Assembly (NCBI RefSeq): GCF_010685995.1
Contig: NZ_JAAGWK010000009.1
Span: forward strand, 547,560 to 611,559
From: Goekera deserti
Lineage (GTDB): Bacteria > Actinomycetota > Actinomycetes > Mycobacteriales > Geodermatophilaceae
DNA length: 64,000 nt
Reading direction: 5' to 3'
Shown: positions 45,672 through 57,842 of the stretch, one piece after another
Numbering within the stretch: position 1 is the first letter of the stretch
Layout: each line of letters opens with the position of its first letter
Made by a program: the position numbers and the translations under genes
The notes under the pieces: generated by a model
The model's database searches: none
What the model was told of the DNA's origin: nothing
Seen by the model: only the letters and a program-made list of their open reading frames with translations

Positions 45672-45675
<4 letters not shown>
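44353..45675 (+). CDS. Tetratricopeptide repeat protein, exported or membrane-anchored
   Basis: 440 residues. An N-terminal hydrophobic segment (about 6-26, A-V-L-S-V-S-A-G-V-L-F-A-V-T-S-V-A-G-A) serves as signal or anchor. The rest is TPR-like helical hairpins: W-A-A-L-G-T-A-Y-V-E-Q-A, Y-D-K-A-D-G-A-L-A-R-S-L-A-L-R-P, A-A-A-L-G-E-Q-V-V-A-L-N-P-F, A-T-A-A-L-Q-R-M-L-E-L-D-P and several more to A-R-A-T-L-T-Q-A-L-D-T-N-P. It should be a protein-binding scaffold outside the membrane. The ATG at 44353 overlaps the sortase stop by one base (TGATG), and its stop overlaps the transporter GTG. Confidence 0.9.
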
Positions 45676-47543
<1,868 letters not shown>

Positions 47544-47624
47544 CCCGCGACGCTCGGTCGACCCGCCGGACCGCCGCCGTCCGTCCACCCGCCGGATCGC
47601 CGCGCCCGGTCGACCCGACGCCGC

Positions 47625-47692
47625 GCTCTTGCGCTGTCATGCTCGCTCCTGCGGTGTTGCACCACCGCAAGAGCAAGGGCACCACCGCAAGA
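47625..47692. terminator. Hairpin and direct repeat after the transporter gene
   Basis: GCTCTTGCG (47625-47633) pairs with CGCAAGAGC (47666-47674), with TGCGGTG/CACCACCGCA inside, in the 264-base space between convergent genes. CACCACCGCAAGA is also repeated directly (about 47660 and 47680). A bidirectional terminator is likely. The rest of this spacer shows no coding sequence. Confidence 0.55.
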
Positions 47693-47807
47693 CCGAAGGC
47701 ATGTGCAGGTCGCTGCCCGTGCTGTCGCGGATCACGATGCCCAAGCGCAGTCCCAAGCCGGGGCCCGGACCAGGCCGGTCACGAGGCCTGGGCCCGGAAC
47801 TCGGCCC

Positions 47808-48227
47808 TCAGGCCGGCGGGGTCTCGTCGTCGTGGTGCCGGGCGAGGAACGCCTTCTCCTCCGGCGTGAGCCGGCGCGGCCGGTCCAGGGCGAAGTCGAC
47901 CGGCACCAGCAGCGTGCTGCCGGTGACCGCCAGCCGGCCGTGGTCGAACAGCTCGTAGTGGCAGGTGAACGCCGCGGCGCGGACGTTCGACACCCAGATG
48001 TCGACGTCCAGCGGGACGGCATCGTAGACGATCGACCGCCGGTACCGGACCGTGTGCTCGGCCACGACGATCCCGCGGCGCAGGCCGGTCTTCTCGTCGT
48101 GGGTGGGGTGGTCGAAGAAGAGGTCCACGCGCGCGGTCTCGAAGTAGCCGAGCACCGCCACGTTGTTGATGTGCTGGTAGGCGTCCATGTCCGACCAGCG
48201 CATCGGCACCTGCACCCTGTGCTTCAC
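47808..48227 (-). CDS. Acyl-CoA thioesterase, 4HBT hotdog family
   Basis: 139-residue single hotdog protein: V-P-M-R-W-S-D-M-D-A-Y-Q-H-I-N-N-V-A-V-L-G-Y-F-E carries the 4HBT active-site Asp/His/Asn pattern, followed by V-V-A-E-H-T-V-R-Y-R-R-S-I and L-D-V-D-I-W-V. It hydrolyses acyl-CoA thioesters; chain length unknown. The same gene lies near ettA and ssb in M. tuberculosis (Rv2475c, from memory). Its start is four bases from the stop of the upstream hypothetical gene, so they are likely co-transcribed. Confidence 0.92.
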   Translation of the reverse strand: MKHRVQVPMRWSDMDAYQHINNVAVLGYFETARVDLFFDHPTHDEKTGLRRGIVVAEHTVRYRRSIVYDAVPLDVDIWVSNVRAAAFTCHYELFDHGRLAVTGSTLLVPVDFALDRPRRLTPEEKAFLARHHDDETPPA

Positions 48228-48231
48228 CCGG

Positions 48232-48738
48232 TCACTCTCTCAGGGCGGTGCGGAACAGGTGCACTGCGCCGCCCAGCACCCGGCGCAGGCACCGCAGCTC
48301 CCGGGCCGACCACCGCGGCTGGAAGCTGGCCAGGTCGAAGAACCCCGGCACGTTCGCCGCGACGAGCTTCCGGTAGCAGCGCTCCGCCAGCTGGTCCCGG
48401 TACTGCGGCGGGCTGCCGACGGTGCGGGTCAGGTCGTCCGCGGCGTTCCAGACCTCGAGCGCCCACGCCGGGTCCGGCGCGGCGGACCTGCCGCGCAGCC
48501 AGGCCTGCGCCGCCTCGACGTCGAGCTCCGACCGACCGGGCGGCGAGGCGCCGTCCGCTGTGTCCAGACCCTGCCAGCCTGCTCGCCGGGCGTACTCGGC
48601 GCAGGCCTCCTCGTCGGGCCAGGCGAGCACCCGCCCGGCCCGGACGGCGAAGCGGTCGAGGTCGTCGTCGCCCGGCCCCCACCAGGTCACCACCCGCCGA
48701 CCGTCGAAGTACAGCGTGTAGATCTCACCCCGCAGCAC
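48232..48738 (-). CDS. Hypothetical protein
   Basis: 168 residues from GTG 48738, which follows GGAGG by five bases; an in-frame TTG at 48753 is less likely. The start, V-L-R-G-E-I-Y-T-L-Y-F-D-G-R-R-V-V-T-W-W-G-P-G, is a beta-hairpin-like region; the rest is helical and acidic (D-V-E-A-A-Q-A-W-L, A-W-A-L-E-V-W-N-A-A-D-D-L-T-R-T) and ends R-C-L-R-R-V-L-G-G-A-V-H-L-F-R-T-A-L. No family recognised, no signal peptide. It resembles in style small contact-immunity or phage-unrelated housekeeping proteins, but nothing allows a call. Confidence 0.75.
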   Translation of the reverse strand: MLRGEIYTLYFDGRRVVTWWGPGDDDLDRFAVRAGRVLAWPDEEACAEYARRAGWQGLDTADGASPPGRSELDVEAAQAWLRGRSAAPDPAWALEVWNAADDLTRTVGSPPQYRDQLAERCYRKLVAANVPGFFDLASFQPRWSARELRCLRRVLGGAVHLFRTALRE

Positions 48739-48828
48739 GGCGACCTCCGGCAACTCGCCGCGAGCCCGGCCGCGCTGCAGGGCCCCGCGCCGCGCGGAGC
48801 GTGGCGTGGGGGGCAGCGGGGTCCTTCC

Positions 48829-50499
<1,671 letters not shown>

Positions 50500-50607
50500 T
50501 GGGGGAGCCTTCCGTCGCGTCGCGAGTGGGGTGCGCCGGCGGCGGTCGCCGCCGGCGCACCCTGCGTTCTCTCTCTGGGGTGATCCTCCCAGCCCGTGGC
50601 GCCCGCG

Positions 50608-51108
50608 TCAGCGGCGGCTGTCCACCAGCTCCCGCACCGACCCGTCGGCCGCCGCGTCGTCGACGGACACGGCGGACGGTTCCAGCTCGTGCTGGTACTC
50701 GGTGGCCCGCTGGCTGAGGTCGTCGGTCGGCGCCGGGACGTCCTCGGTGCGCCGCGTGCGCCGGACGTCGACGGCCCAGCGCGTGAGGTCGGGCCCGATC
50801 GAGTCGGCCTTGAGCCGCACGGTGCTGCGCTTGCCGGCCTCGCTCTCCCACTCGTTGGTGTAGAGGTCGCCGCTGACGATCACCGAGTCGCCCTTGACCA
50901 GGCTGCGGGTGAGGTTGCCGGCCAGCTCGCCGAAGCACTCGACGTCGACGTAGAGGGTGTTGCCGTCCACCCACGACTGGCTGGCCTGGTCGAACCGGCG
51001 CCGGGTCGAGGCGATCCGGAAGTTGGCCACCGGGGTGCCGGTGCCGGTCCGGTTGAGCCGGGGCGAGTCGACGATGTTGCCGGTGACGGTGGTGTCTGCC
51101 TTGTTCAC
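50608..51108 (-). CDS. Single-stranded DNA-binding protein, SsbB-like
   Basis: 166 residues. The OB fold is clear: T-V-T-G-N-I-V-D-S-P-R-L-N-R-T-G-T-G-T-P-V-A-N-F-R-I-A-S, V-E-C-F-G-E-L-A-G-N-L and K-G-D-S-V-I-V-S-G-D-L-Y-T-N-E-W. The C-terminus ends R-E-L-V-D-S-R-R and lacks the D-D-x-P-F tip that recruits replication partners, so this is a secondary SSB like Rv2478c or SsbB and not the replicative one. GTG 51108 with AGAGGAGC upstream. Confidence 0.92.
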   Translation of the reverse strand: MNKADTTVTGNIVDSPRLNRTGTGTPVANFRIASTRRRFDQASQSWVDGNTLYVDVECFGELAGNLTRSLVKGDSVIVSGDLYTNEWESEAGKRSTVRLKADSIGPDLTRWAVDVRRTRRTEDVPAPTDDLSQRATEYQHELEPSAVSVDDAAADGSVRELVDSRR

Positions 51109-51367
51109 GGTGCTCCTCTGGCGAGGTGGGCGCCCTGCGGCGCGTCCGGCGGGGTGCCGGTGTGCCGACGACCCTGCGCGGCGCCACCGCCAGCCGACAG
51201 CGTCCGGGGCTGGCTGTGGACGGACCCCCGACCTGTGGACGACGGCCGGCACACCCGGCCCGGCGCGTGCTGCCGTCGCGGGCACGGCCGACCAGCCCGG
51301 CCGGGCACTCGGCGCACACCCGGGCGCTCCACAGGGAGACGGGAGCGGTGGGATGATCCTCCGGCGA

Positions 51368-51440
51368 GCGCCCGTAGCTCAGCGGATAGAGCAGGTGCCT
51401 TCTAAGCACTTGGCCGCAGGTTCGATCCCTGCCGGGCGCG
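51368..51440 (+). tRNA. tRNA-Arg (anticodon UCU)
   Basis: A 73-base cloverleaf. Acceptor arms are GCGCCCG (51368-51374) and CGGGCGC (51433-51439), with discriminator G. The D arm begins TAGCTC, the anticodon arm has a GTGC/GCAC stem around CTTCTAA with anticodon TCT (AGA codons), and the T arm holds GGTTCGATCC. CCA is not encoded directly. AGA is a rare codon in such a GC-rich genome, so this tRNA reads a minor codon. It stands alone on the plus strand between ssb and a VOC gene. Confidence 0.95.
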
Positions 51441-51493
51441 CTCCACGGGGCACCCCGGTCAGCCGCGCCGGCCCGGCCCCGGTGGCACCGGTG

Positions 51494-51886
51494 TCAGGCG
51501 GCGGTCGGTGCGCCGTGGTGCACGGCCTCCACGTTGTGCCCGTCCAGGTCGCGCAGGAAGACGCCGTAGTAGCCCGGGTGGTACTCCGGCCACTCCCGAG
51601 GCGCGTGCAGCACCTCCACGCCCTCGGCGAGGGCGGCGGCGTGCACCAGGTCCACGGACGCCCGGTCAGGCGCCCGGAACGCGATGTGCAGCTCCCGGGT
51701 CTCCTCCCCGGCGGCGTGGCTGAGCCAGAAGGTCGGGACGCCGTCCGGGCCGCCCAGCCCGACGACGAACGAGCCGTCCACCGGGATCCGCATCAGCTCC
51801 TGCACGCCCAGCGGGCCGAGGGCCCGCAGGTAGAAGGCGAGGGAGACCTCGACGTCGGCGACCTGGATCCCGAGGTGATCGAGCAC
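51494..51886 (-). CDS. VOC (glyoxalase/dioxygenase) family protein
   Basis: 130 residues with two beta-alpha-beta-beta-beta modules. H-L-G-I-Q-V-A-D-V-E-V-S-L-A-F-Y opens the first, with a metal-ligand His; T-R-E-L-H-I-A-F-R-A provides a second His, and R-D-L-D-G-H-N-V-E-A-V the final Glu, as in the P-D-G-x-x-x-E close of the family. Probably a metal-dependent lyase, isomerase or resistance protein; reaction unknown. GTG 51886. Confidence 0.88.
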   Translation of the reverse strand: MLDHLGIQVADVEVSLAFYLRALGPLGVQELMRIPVDGSFVVGLGGPDGVPTFWLSHAAGEETRELHIAFRAPDRASVDLVHAAALAEGVEVLHAPREWPEYHPGYYGVFLRDLDGHNVEAVHHGAPTAA

Positions 51887-51971
51887 GGAGCGGACCGTAG
51901 CCCCCGGTCGGGACACCTCACCACACGGCCGGTGCCGGCGGGCCCCGGGCCCAACGGGCAGGCTCGGGGGC

Positions 51972-52940
51972 GTGACCGACGACAGCCACCCGTCCGAGCG
52001 CACCGACGACGTCCTGGTCGACGCATCGACCCTGGCCCGGGAGCTCGCCGGCCCACGCCCCCCGGCCCTCCTCGACGTCCGCTGGGCGCTCGGCGACCCG
52101 CACGGACGCCGGCACCACGAGCAGGCGCACCTGCCCGGTGCCGTGTTCGTCGACCTGGACACCGAACTGGCCGGCCACGGCGCGCCCACCGACGGCCGGC
52201 ACCCGCTGCCCGAACCGGCCGACCTGCAGGCGGCCGCCCGCCGGTGGGGCCTGCGCACCGGCCGTCCGGTGCGGGTCTACGACGACACGGGCGGGCTGGC
52301 CGCGGCGCGGGCCTGGTGGCTGCTGCGCTGGGCAGGGCTGACCGACGTCCGGCTGCTGGACGGCGGTCTCGCGGCATGGCGCGCGGCGGGCGGGGCGCTG
52401 GAGTCCGGCGAGGTGCACCCCGAGCCCGGCGACGTCGAGCTGGGCGCCGGGCACCTGCCCGTGCTCACCACCGAGGAGGCAGCCGCCTTGCCGGGACGCG
52501 GCGTGCTGCTGGACGCGCGCGCCGCCGAGCGGTATCGCGGCGAGGTGGAGCCCGTCGACCCGCGGGCCGGCCACGTGCCCGGCGCCCGCTGCGCGCCCAC
52601 GACGGTCAACCTCACCCCCGACGGGCACTTCGCCCCGGCAGCGGCGCTGCGCGAACGGTTCGCCGAGCTGGGCGCCACGGACGGGCGGCCGGTCGGGGTC
52701 TACTGCGGCTCCGGCGTCACGGCCGCCCACCAGGTCGCGGCGCTGCGCATCGCCGGCGTCGACGCCGCCCTGTACCCGGGTTCGTGGTCCGCGTGGTCGA
52801 GCGACCCCAGCCGCCCGGTGGCCACCGGCCCGGCCCCCGATCCGACCCCCGACCCGACGTCCGGCCCGGCCCCCGGACGGGGACCCGGGCCAGGGCCGGC
52901 GGGACCACGGACCCAGCGGCCGGACCACGACAGGACCTGA
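51972..52940 (+). CDS. Thiosulfate/3-mercaptopyruvate sulfurtransferase
   Basis: 322 residues with two rhodanese domains. The first (about 12-135) has D-V-R-W-A-L-G-D-P-H-G-R and A-H-L-P-G-A-V-F-V-D-L-D-T-E-L. The second (about 150-280) has the catalytic loop Y-C-G-S-G-V-T-A; C-G-S-G-V is the 3-mercaptopyruvate-type loop while C-R-K-G-V is the thiosulfate type. It transfers sulfane sulfur to cyanide or thiols. The last 45 residues are a Pro/Gly-rich tail (P-D-P-T-P-D-P-T, G-P-G-P-G-P) not part of the fold. GTG 51972. Confidence 0.92.
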   Translation: MTDDSHPSERTDDVLVDASTLARELAGPRPPALLDVRWALGDPHGRRHHEQAHLPGAVFVDLDTELAGHGAPTDGRHPLPEPADLQAAARRWGLRTGRPVRVYDDTGGLAAARAWWLLRWAGLTDVRLLDGGLAAWRAAGGALESGEVHPEPGDVELGAGHLPVLTTEEAAALPGRGVLLDARAAERYRGEVEPVDPRAGHVPGARCAPTTVNLTPDGHFAPAAALRERFAELGATDGRPVGVYCGSGVTAAHQVAALRIAGVDAALYPGSWSAWSSDPSRPVATGPAPDPTPDPTSGPAPGRGPGPGPAGPRTQRPDHDRT

Positions 52941-53039
52941 CGAGAGGTCGCCGTCAACTGGGCAACACTGCTCGCCGCGAGTGGCCCGTGGGGCTGGCGG
53001 GAGGCAGATGACGGCGCGTGACGGCGCGACCAGGAGCAC

Positions 53040-54842
53040 ATGTCGTACTTCCCGCATCGGCACGGTCCGGTGCCGCACGCTGTGTGCGTGTCCCTCTCCG
53101 CACCCGAGTTCCCACCGTCGCCCTCCGGGCCGGTGGGCAGCCGCGCGGTGGCGCGACCCCGGGCCATCGACACCCTGCTGGCCGACCGCGGCCAGCTCTT
53201 CCGCGCCCTCTTCCACGCCTCCCCGGTCGCCAAGGCCGTCGTCTCCCTCGACGGCTGCTTCCTCGTCGTCAACGACGCGCTGTGCCGGCTGTCCGCCCGC
53301 ATCGCCGACGGCCTGATCGACCAGCACATGTCGCTGCTCGCCCACCCCGACGACGTCCCCGTCGACGACCCCTACAACGACCTCGACCCCTACCTGGAGG
53401 TGGCCGGCGAGCGGCGCCTGCAGCGCTCGGACGGCAGCACCGCCTGGGTGGTGCAGAGCCGGGAGATCGTCCGCTACAGCAACGGCGACCCGCAGTTCGT
53501 CGTCCTGTCGCTGGTGGACGTGACCGGCCGCCGCCAGGCCGAGGACGACCTGCTGCGCCGCGCGCTGACCGACCCGCTCACCGGCCTGCCCAACCGTCGC
53601 TCGCTGACCGACCGGCTGCAGCACGCCGTCGCCCTGTCCCGCCGGCGCGGGCTGCAGGTCGGCCTGCTGCACCTGGGCCTGGACCGCTTCGCCGCGGTCA
53701 ACGACTCCCTCGGCCACGAGGCAGGCGACCAGCTGCTGTGCCAGGTGGCCGACCGGTTGCGCTGGAGCACCCGGGTCGAGGACACCGCGGTGCGCCTGGG
53801 CGCCGACGAGTTCCTGATCCTCGCCGAGGACGTCGTCGACCTGGACGCCCTTCAGGTGCTGTCCGACCGGCTGCTCAGGGTGCTCGACGAGCCGTTCCAC
53901 GTCAACGGCCGGGAGGTGACGCTGTCGGCCAGCGTCGGGCTCACGCTGGGCTCGGACACCGACCCCGACGTGCTGCTGCGCGAGGCGCACAGCGCGCTCA
54001 CCCGGGCCAAGGCCAGCGGCGGCCGCGCCCGGGTCGAGGTGTACGACGAGGCGCTCGGCCCCGACGAGGTCGACCAGCTGCAGCTGGAGACCGAGCTGCG
54101 GCACGCCATCGACAGCGGCGAGCTGCGGCTGTTCTACCAGCCGATCGTGTCGCTGGCCGACAGCTCGCTGCTCGGCTACGAGGCCCTGATCCGCTGGCAG
54201 CACCCGACCCGCGGGCTGCTCGCGCCGGGCGCCTTCCTCTCCGCCGCCGAGGACAACCGGCTGACCTCCCGGCTGGGCGCGTGGGTGCTACACCAGGCCT
54301 GCGGGGACGCCGCCGGCTGGGACCACCACCTGCGCGTGCACGTGAACATCTCCGCCCGGCACCTGGCCGAGCCCGGCTTCGGCGACCTGGTGTCCGACGC
54401 GCTGGAGCGCTCGGGCCTGCCGGCCGACCGCCTGGAACTGGAGATCACCGAGTCGACGGCGCTGTTCGCCGCCGAGTCCACGCTGCGCGCGGTGTCGGAG
54501 GTGACCGAGCGGGGGGTGACCCTGGCGCTGGACGACTTCGGCACCGGCTACTCGGCGATCACCGCACTGCACCGGCTGCCCATCCACACGGTGAAGATCG
54601 ACCGCTCCTTCGTCGCCGACGTCGTCACCGAGCCCGCGACCGCCGCCCTGGTGCAGGGGCTGCTGCACCTGGGCCAGGGCATGGGCCTGCAGGTCATCGC
54701 CGAGGGCATCGAGGACAAGGCGCAGGCCGACTGGCTGCGCGAGCACGGCTGCGCGATGGCCCAGGGCTACGCCTTCGGCCGGCCGGCGCCGCTGTCCCGG
54801 GGCTCCCGGGGCCACCGCGTGCTGGGCGTGCCCAGCCACTGA
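53040..54842 (+). CDS. PAS-GGDEF(degenerate)-EAL cyclic-di-GMP signalling protein
   Basis: 600 residues without a membrane span. A PAS sensor (about 52-170, F-H-A-S-P-V-A-K-A-V-V-S-L-D-G-C-F-L-V-V-N) is followed by a GGDEF domain (about 180-340) whose motif reads G-A-D-E-F, which may abolish synthesis. An EAL domain (about 355-590) follows with Y-E-A-L-I-R-W, V-N-I-S-A-R-H-L, E-I-T-E-S, D-D-F-G-T-G-Y-S, K-I-D-R-S-F and A-E-G-I-E. All the acids and the Lys needed for phosphodiesterase action are kept. Net effect is probably c-di-GMP breakdown, gated by PAS and by GTP binding in the GADEF domain (inference). ATG 53040 with AGGAGCAC upstream. Confidence 0.92.
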   Translation: MSYFPHRHGPVPHAVCVSLSAPEFPPSPSGPVGSRAVARPRAIDTLLADRGQLFRALFHASPVAKAVVSLDGCFLVVNDALCRLSARIADGLIDQHMSLLAHPDDVPVDDPYNDLDPYLEVAGERRLQRSDGSTAWVVQSREIVRYSNGDPQFVVLSLVDVTGRRQAEDDLLRRALTDPLTGLPNRRSLTDRLQHAVALSRRRGLQVGLLHLGLDRFAAVNDSLGHEAGDQLLCQVADRLRWSTRVEDTAVRLGADEFLILAEDVVDLDALQVLSDRLLRVLDEPFHVNGREVTLSASVGLTLGSDTDPDVLLREAHSALTRAKASGGRARVEVYDEALGPDEVDQLQLETELRHAIDSGELRLFYQPIVSLADSSLLGYEALIRWQHPTRGLLAPGAFLSAAEDNRLTSRLGAWVLHQACGDAAGWDHHLRVHVNISARHLAEPGFGDLVSDALERSGLPADRLELEITESTALFAAESTLRAVSEVTERGVTLALDDFGTGYSAITALHRLPIHTVKIDRSFVADVVTEPATAALVQGLLHLGQGMGLQVIAEGIEDKAQADWLREHGCAMAQGYAFGRPAPLSRGSRGHRVLGVPSH

Positions 54843-54947
54843 CGACCCCACCCGCGACCGACACCGGAGCCGGTCGGGGGACGGTGGTGGCCGAGCGCAC
54901 AGCGGCTCCCGTCGACGCGCGGCGGGCAGGCCAGCAGGATCAGCGCC

Positions 54948-55739
54948 ATGCCCCCGCGCACCGACGTCGCCGCCTCGATCACCGTCTCCTCCCCCGCCCC
55001 GGCGACCGCGCTGCTGCAGGTCGCGGTGGCCCACCCGGACACCGAGCAGCTGACCGTGCTCACCGACGGCCGCCCGGCCCCGGTCGAGGAAGTCGCGGTC
55101 GGCGGTGCCCGGGTGCACCGGCTGGAGCTGGCGGCCGGTGAGACCACGGTGCGCTACACGGCGTCGGTCACGCCCGGCGGGCCGCCGCGCGCGGTCACAC
55201 CGGCCGACTGGGCCGAGTACCTGCGCCCGAGCCGCTACTGCCCGTCGGACGAGCTGGAGGGCTTCGCGCTCGGCCAGTTCGACAAGCGGCTGGGCCGCAC
55301 CGAGCTGGTCACCACGGTCGCCCGCTGGGTGGGCGACCACCTCGTCTACACCTCCGGCGCCAGCCGCCCGGTGGACACCGCCGTGGACACGCTGCTCGCC
55401 GGCCGCGGCGTGTGCCGGGACTACGCCCACCTGACCACCACGCTGCTGCGGGCACTGGAGGTGCCGGCCCGGCTGGTCGCCGTCTACGCCCCGGGCCTGG
55501 CGCCGATGGACTTCCACGCCGTGGTGGAGGCCGAGGTGGACGGCGTCTGGCGCACCGTCGACGCCACCCGGCTGGCCCCGACCAGCGCCCTGGTGCGCAT
55601 CTGCCACGGCCGGGACGCCGCGGACACCGCCTTCCTCTCCCTGTTCGGCGGCCAGGCCAGCATGGGCACGATGCAGGTCACCGCCACCGTCGACGGCGAC
55701 CTGCCCGGCCCGGACGACGCCCCGTTCGCCCTGGCCTGA
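54948..55739 (+). CDS. Transglutaminase-like domain protein
   Basis: 263 residues. An N-terminal beta domain (about 1-95) is followed by a transglutaminase-like core with Cys in G-R-G-V-C-R-D-Y-A-H-L, His in M-D-F-H-A-V-V-E-A and Asp in T-V-D-A-T-R. The D-Y-A-H-L-T-T-T-L-L-R-A-L-E-V-P-A-R sequence is typical of bacterial transglutaminase-like peptidases of unknown substrate. No signal peptide. Stands alone; convergent with the flavoprotein reductase gene. Confidence 0.88.
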   Translation: MPPRTDVAASITVSSPAPATALLQVAVAHPDTEQLTVLTDGRPAPVEEVAVGGARVHRLELAAGETTVRYTASVTPGGPPRAVTPADWAEYLRPSRYCPSDELEGFALGQFDKRLGRTELVTTVARWVGDHLVYTSGASRPVDTAVDTLLAGRGVCRDYAHLTTTLLRALEVPARLVAVYAPGLAPMDFHAVVEAEVDGVWRTVDATRLAPTSALVRICHGRDAADTAFLSLFGGQASMGTMQVTATVDGDLPGPDDAPFALA

Positions 55740-55763
55740 CCCTCAGCCCGGCTGCGGCGCCGC

Positions 55764-57245
55764 TCACGACTGCGCCCCACCGCTGTCGCTGTCGCTGTCG
55801 CGGAGCGTCTCCAGCAGCCGCAGCCAGATCTCGCTCATCGTCGGGAAGGCGGGCACCGCGTGCCACAGCCGGGCGATCGGCACCTCGCCGACGACGGCGA
55901 CGGTCGCGGCGTGCAGCAGCTCCCCGACGCCCGGGCCGACCAACGTCATGCCCAGCAGCACCTGCCGCTCGGTGTCGACCACCGCGATCGCCGTCCCGGT
56001 GTAGCCGTCGGCGTACAGCGCCGAGCCCGCGACGTTGCCCAGCGCGTACTCCACGACCCGGTGCGGCAGCCCGGCGTCCGCGGCCTGCTGCGCGGTGCGC
56101 CCGACCGAGGCGACCTGCGGGTCGCTGAACACCACGCTGGGCACCGCGACCGTGTCGGCGGTGGCCACGTGCGGCGACCAGTCGGCCAGGTCCACCCCTG
56201 TCCCGCGGGCGCGGGCGACGATCGCCGCACCGGCCTGCCGGGCCTGGTACTTGCCCATGTGCGTGAGCAGCGCGCGGTGGTTGACGTCGCCCACGGCGTA
56301 GAGCCAGCTGCCCGGCACCCCGGTGACCCGCAGCGAGTCGTCGACGTCGAGGAACGCCCCCGGCTCCAGGCCGACCGACTCCAGCCCGAGGTGCGTGGTG
56401 GCCGCGGCACGCCCGGTCGCCACCAGCACCTGGTCGGCCCGCACGTCGCTGCCGCCAGTCGCGACGACCACGTCACCCTCCTCGCGGCGCACCGACCGCA
56501 CCTGCACGCCGGTGCGCACGTCGACCCCGCGGCCGCGCAGCCCGGCGGCGACCGCCGCACCGGCGGCGGGCTCCAGACCGGTCAGCAACCCGGCGCCGCG
56601 CTGCAGCACCGTCACCCGGGAGCCCAGGGCGCTCCAGGCGGTGGCCAGCTCGCAGGCCACCACGCCACCACCGATGACCACCAGCCTGCCGGGCACCTCC
56701 GGGGAGCTGGTGCCCTCCCGCGACGTCCACGGCCCGACCTCGGCCAGCCCCTCGACCGGCGGCACCATCGCGGTGCTGCCGGTGCACACCGCGACGGCGT
56801 GCCGGGCGGTGAGGGTGCGCTCGCTGCCGTCCTCGGCGGTGACCACGACGGTCCGCTCGCCGGTCAGCCGCCCGTGCCCGCGCACCAGGTCGATGCCGGC
56901 CGACGACAGCCAGCGGGCCTGGCCGGCGTCGTCCCAGTGCGCGGCGAAGCCGTCCCGGCGGGCCAGGGTGGCGGCCACGTCCAGCGCGCCGCCGGTCACG
57001 CCGCCGACCGCCTGCGCCGCGGCCAGCGCCTCGGGCCCGCGCAGCAGCGCCTTGCTGGGCATGCACGCCCAGTAGGAGCACTCCCCGCCGACCAGCTCGG
57101 CCTCCACCACCACCGCGCTGAGCCCACCCCGGACGACGACGTCGGCCAGGTTCTCCCCCGTCGGCCCGGCCCCCAGGACGACGACGTCCCACGTGGCCGG
57201 GTCGGTGTGCTGCTCGCTGCCGTCGCTCTGCTCGCGCGTGGTCAC
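55764..57245 (-). CDS. Pyridine nucleotide-disulfide oxidoreductase (lipoamide dehydrogenase/mercuric reductase-like)
   Basis: 493 residues. FAD motif V-V-V-L-G-A-G-P-T-G-E-N-L-A near 21-34; redox-active disulfide in G-G-E-C-S-Y-W-A-C-M-P-S-K-A-L-L; a second Rossmann motif V-V-I-G-G-G-V-V-A-C-E-L-A for NAD(P); the A-V-G-D-V-N FAD tail; and the C-terminal dimer domain with V-V-F-S-D-P-Q-V-A-S-V-G and W-H-A-V-P-A-F-P-T-M-S-E. The dimer-domain His-x-x-x-x-x-E-like pair looks modified. Disulfide substrate unknown (lipoamide, mercury, other). GTG 57245, divergent from the flavin reductase; ends in D-S-D-S-D-S-G. Confidence 0.9.
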   Translation of the reverse strand: MTTREQSDGSEQHTDPATWDVVVLGAGPTGENLADVVVRGGLSAVVVEAELVGGECSYWACMPSKALLRGPEALAAAQAVGGVTGGALDVAATLARRDGFAAHWDDAGQARWLSSAGIDLVRGHGRLTGERTVVVTAEDGSERTLTARHAVAVCTGSTAMVPPVEGLAEVGPWTSREGTSSPEVPGRLVVIGGGVVACELATAWSALGSRVTVLQRGAGLLTGLEPAAGAAVAAGLRGRGVDVRTGVQVRSVRREEGDVVVATGGSDVRADQVLVATGRAAATTHLGLESVGLEPGAFLDVDDSLRVTGVPGSWLYAVGDVNHRALLTHMGKYQARQAGAAIVARARGTGVDLADWSPHVATADTVAVPSVVFSDPQVASVGRTAQQAADAGLPHRVVEYALGNVAGSALYADGYTGTAIAVVDTERQVLLGMTLVGPGVGELLHAATVAVVGEVPIARLWHAVPAFPTMSEIWLRLLETLRDSDSDSGGAQS

Positions 57246-57287
57246 CGCCCCATCCTGGCCCCGTCCGGGTGTGTTCGACTGGTCGCC

Positions 57288-57779
57288 ATGCCCGTGGACC
57301 CCTCCGACCACGCCGCCGCGCTGCGCCAGTACGCGGCCGGGGTGGTGCTGATGACCGTGCAGGACGACATCGACGACGTCGGCACCACGGTCACCTCGGT
57401 GATGAGCGTCTCGGCCGACCCGCCACTGGTGGCCGTGGGTCTGGGCGCGGCGGGCTACCCGCGGGAGGTGCTGGAGGAGGTGGGCTCCTGCGGGCTCAGC
57501 GTGCTGTCCGCCGACCAGGCGATCCTGGCCAGCCGCTTCTCCTCGGCGGGGCGGCCCAGCGCGCGGCACCTGCTGGAGTCGGTGCCCTGGACGCGGGGCG
57601 CCGTCAGCGGCGCGATCCTGCTCGACGGCGCGCTCACCACGCTGGACTGCCGGCTGAGCTCGGTGGTCGGGGCCGGGGACCACGTGATCGCGCTGCTGTC
57701 CGTCGAGGCGGCCGAGGTGCGCGCCCCGGAGGCCGCCCCGCTGCTGCGCCTGCGCGGCCGCTACACCGCTCCCGCCTGA
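57288..57779 (+). CDS. Flavin reductase family (FMN-binding split-barrel) protein
   Basis: 163 residues with the flavin-reductase-like split barrel: A-G-V-V-L-M-T-V-Q...T-V-T-S-V-M-S-V-S-A-D-P-P-L-V-A-V-G, S-C-G-L-S-V-L-S-A-D-Q, and L-L-L-R-L-R-G-R-Y at the end. It supplies reduced FMN or FAD, usually to a partner monooxygenase; none is close by. ATG 57288. Downstream 63 bases lies fbiC; its upstream region is shared with the divergent disulfide reductase. Confidence 0.88.
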   Translation: MPVDPSDHAAALRQYAAGVVLMTVQDDIDDVGTTVTSVMSVSADPPLVAVGLGAAGYPREVLEEVGSCGLSVLSADQAILASRFSSAGRPSARHLLESVPWTRGAVSGAILLDGALTTLDCRLSSVVGAGDHVIALLSVEAAEVRAPEAAPLLRLRGRYTAPA

Positions 57780-57842
57780 GCCGACGACTCCCCGACCCCC
57801 GCCGAGAGAGCCTGACTTTTCCGGGCTACTGTCGGTGCTCTG

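Noticed and set aside
51109..51367. Possible gene between ssb and tRNA-Arg
   Set aside because: Candidate frames lack coding bias and motifs; likely ssb promoter DNA and tRNA upstream region.
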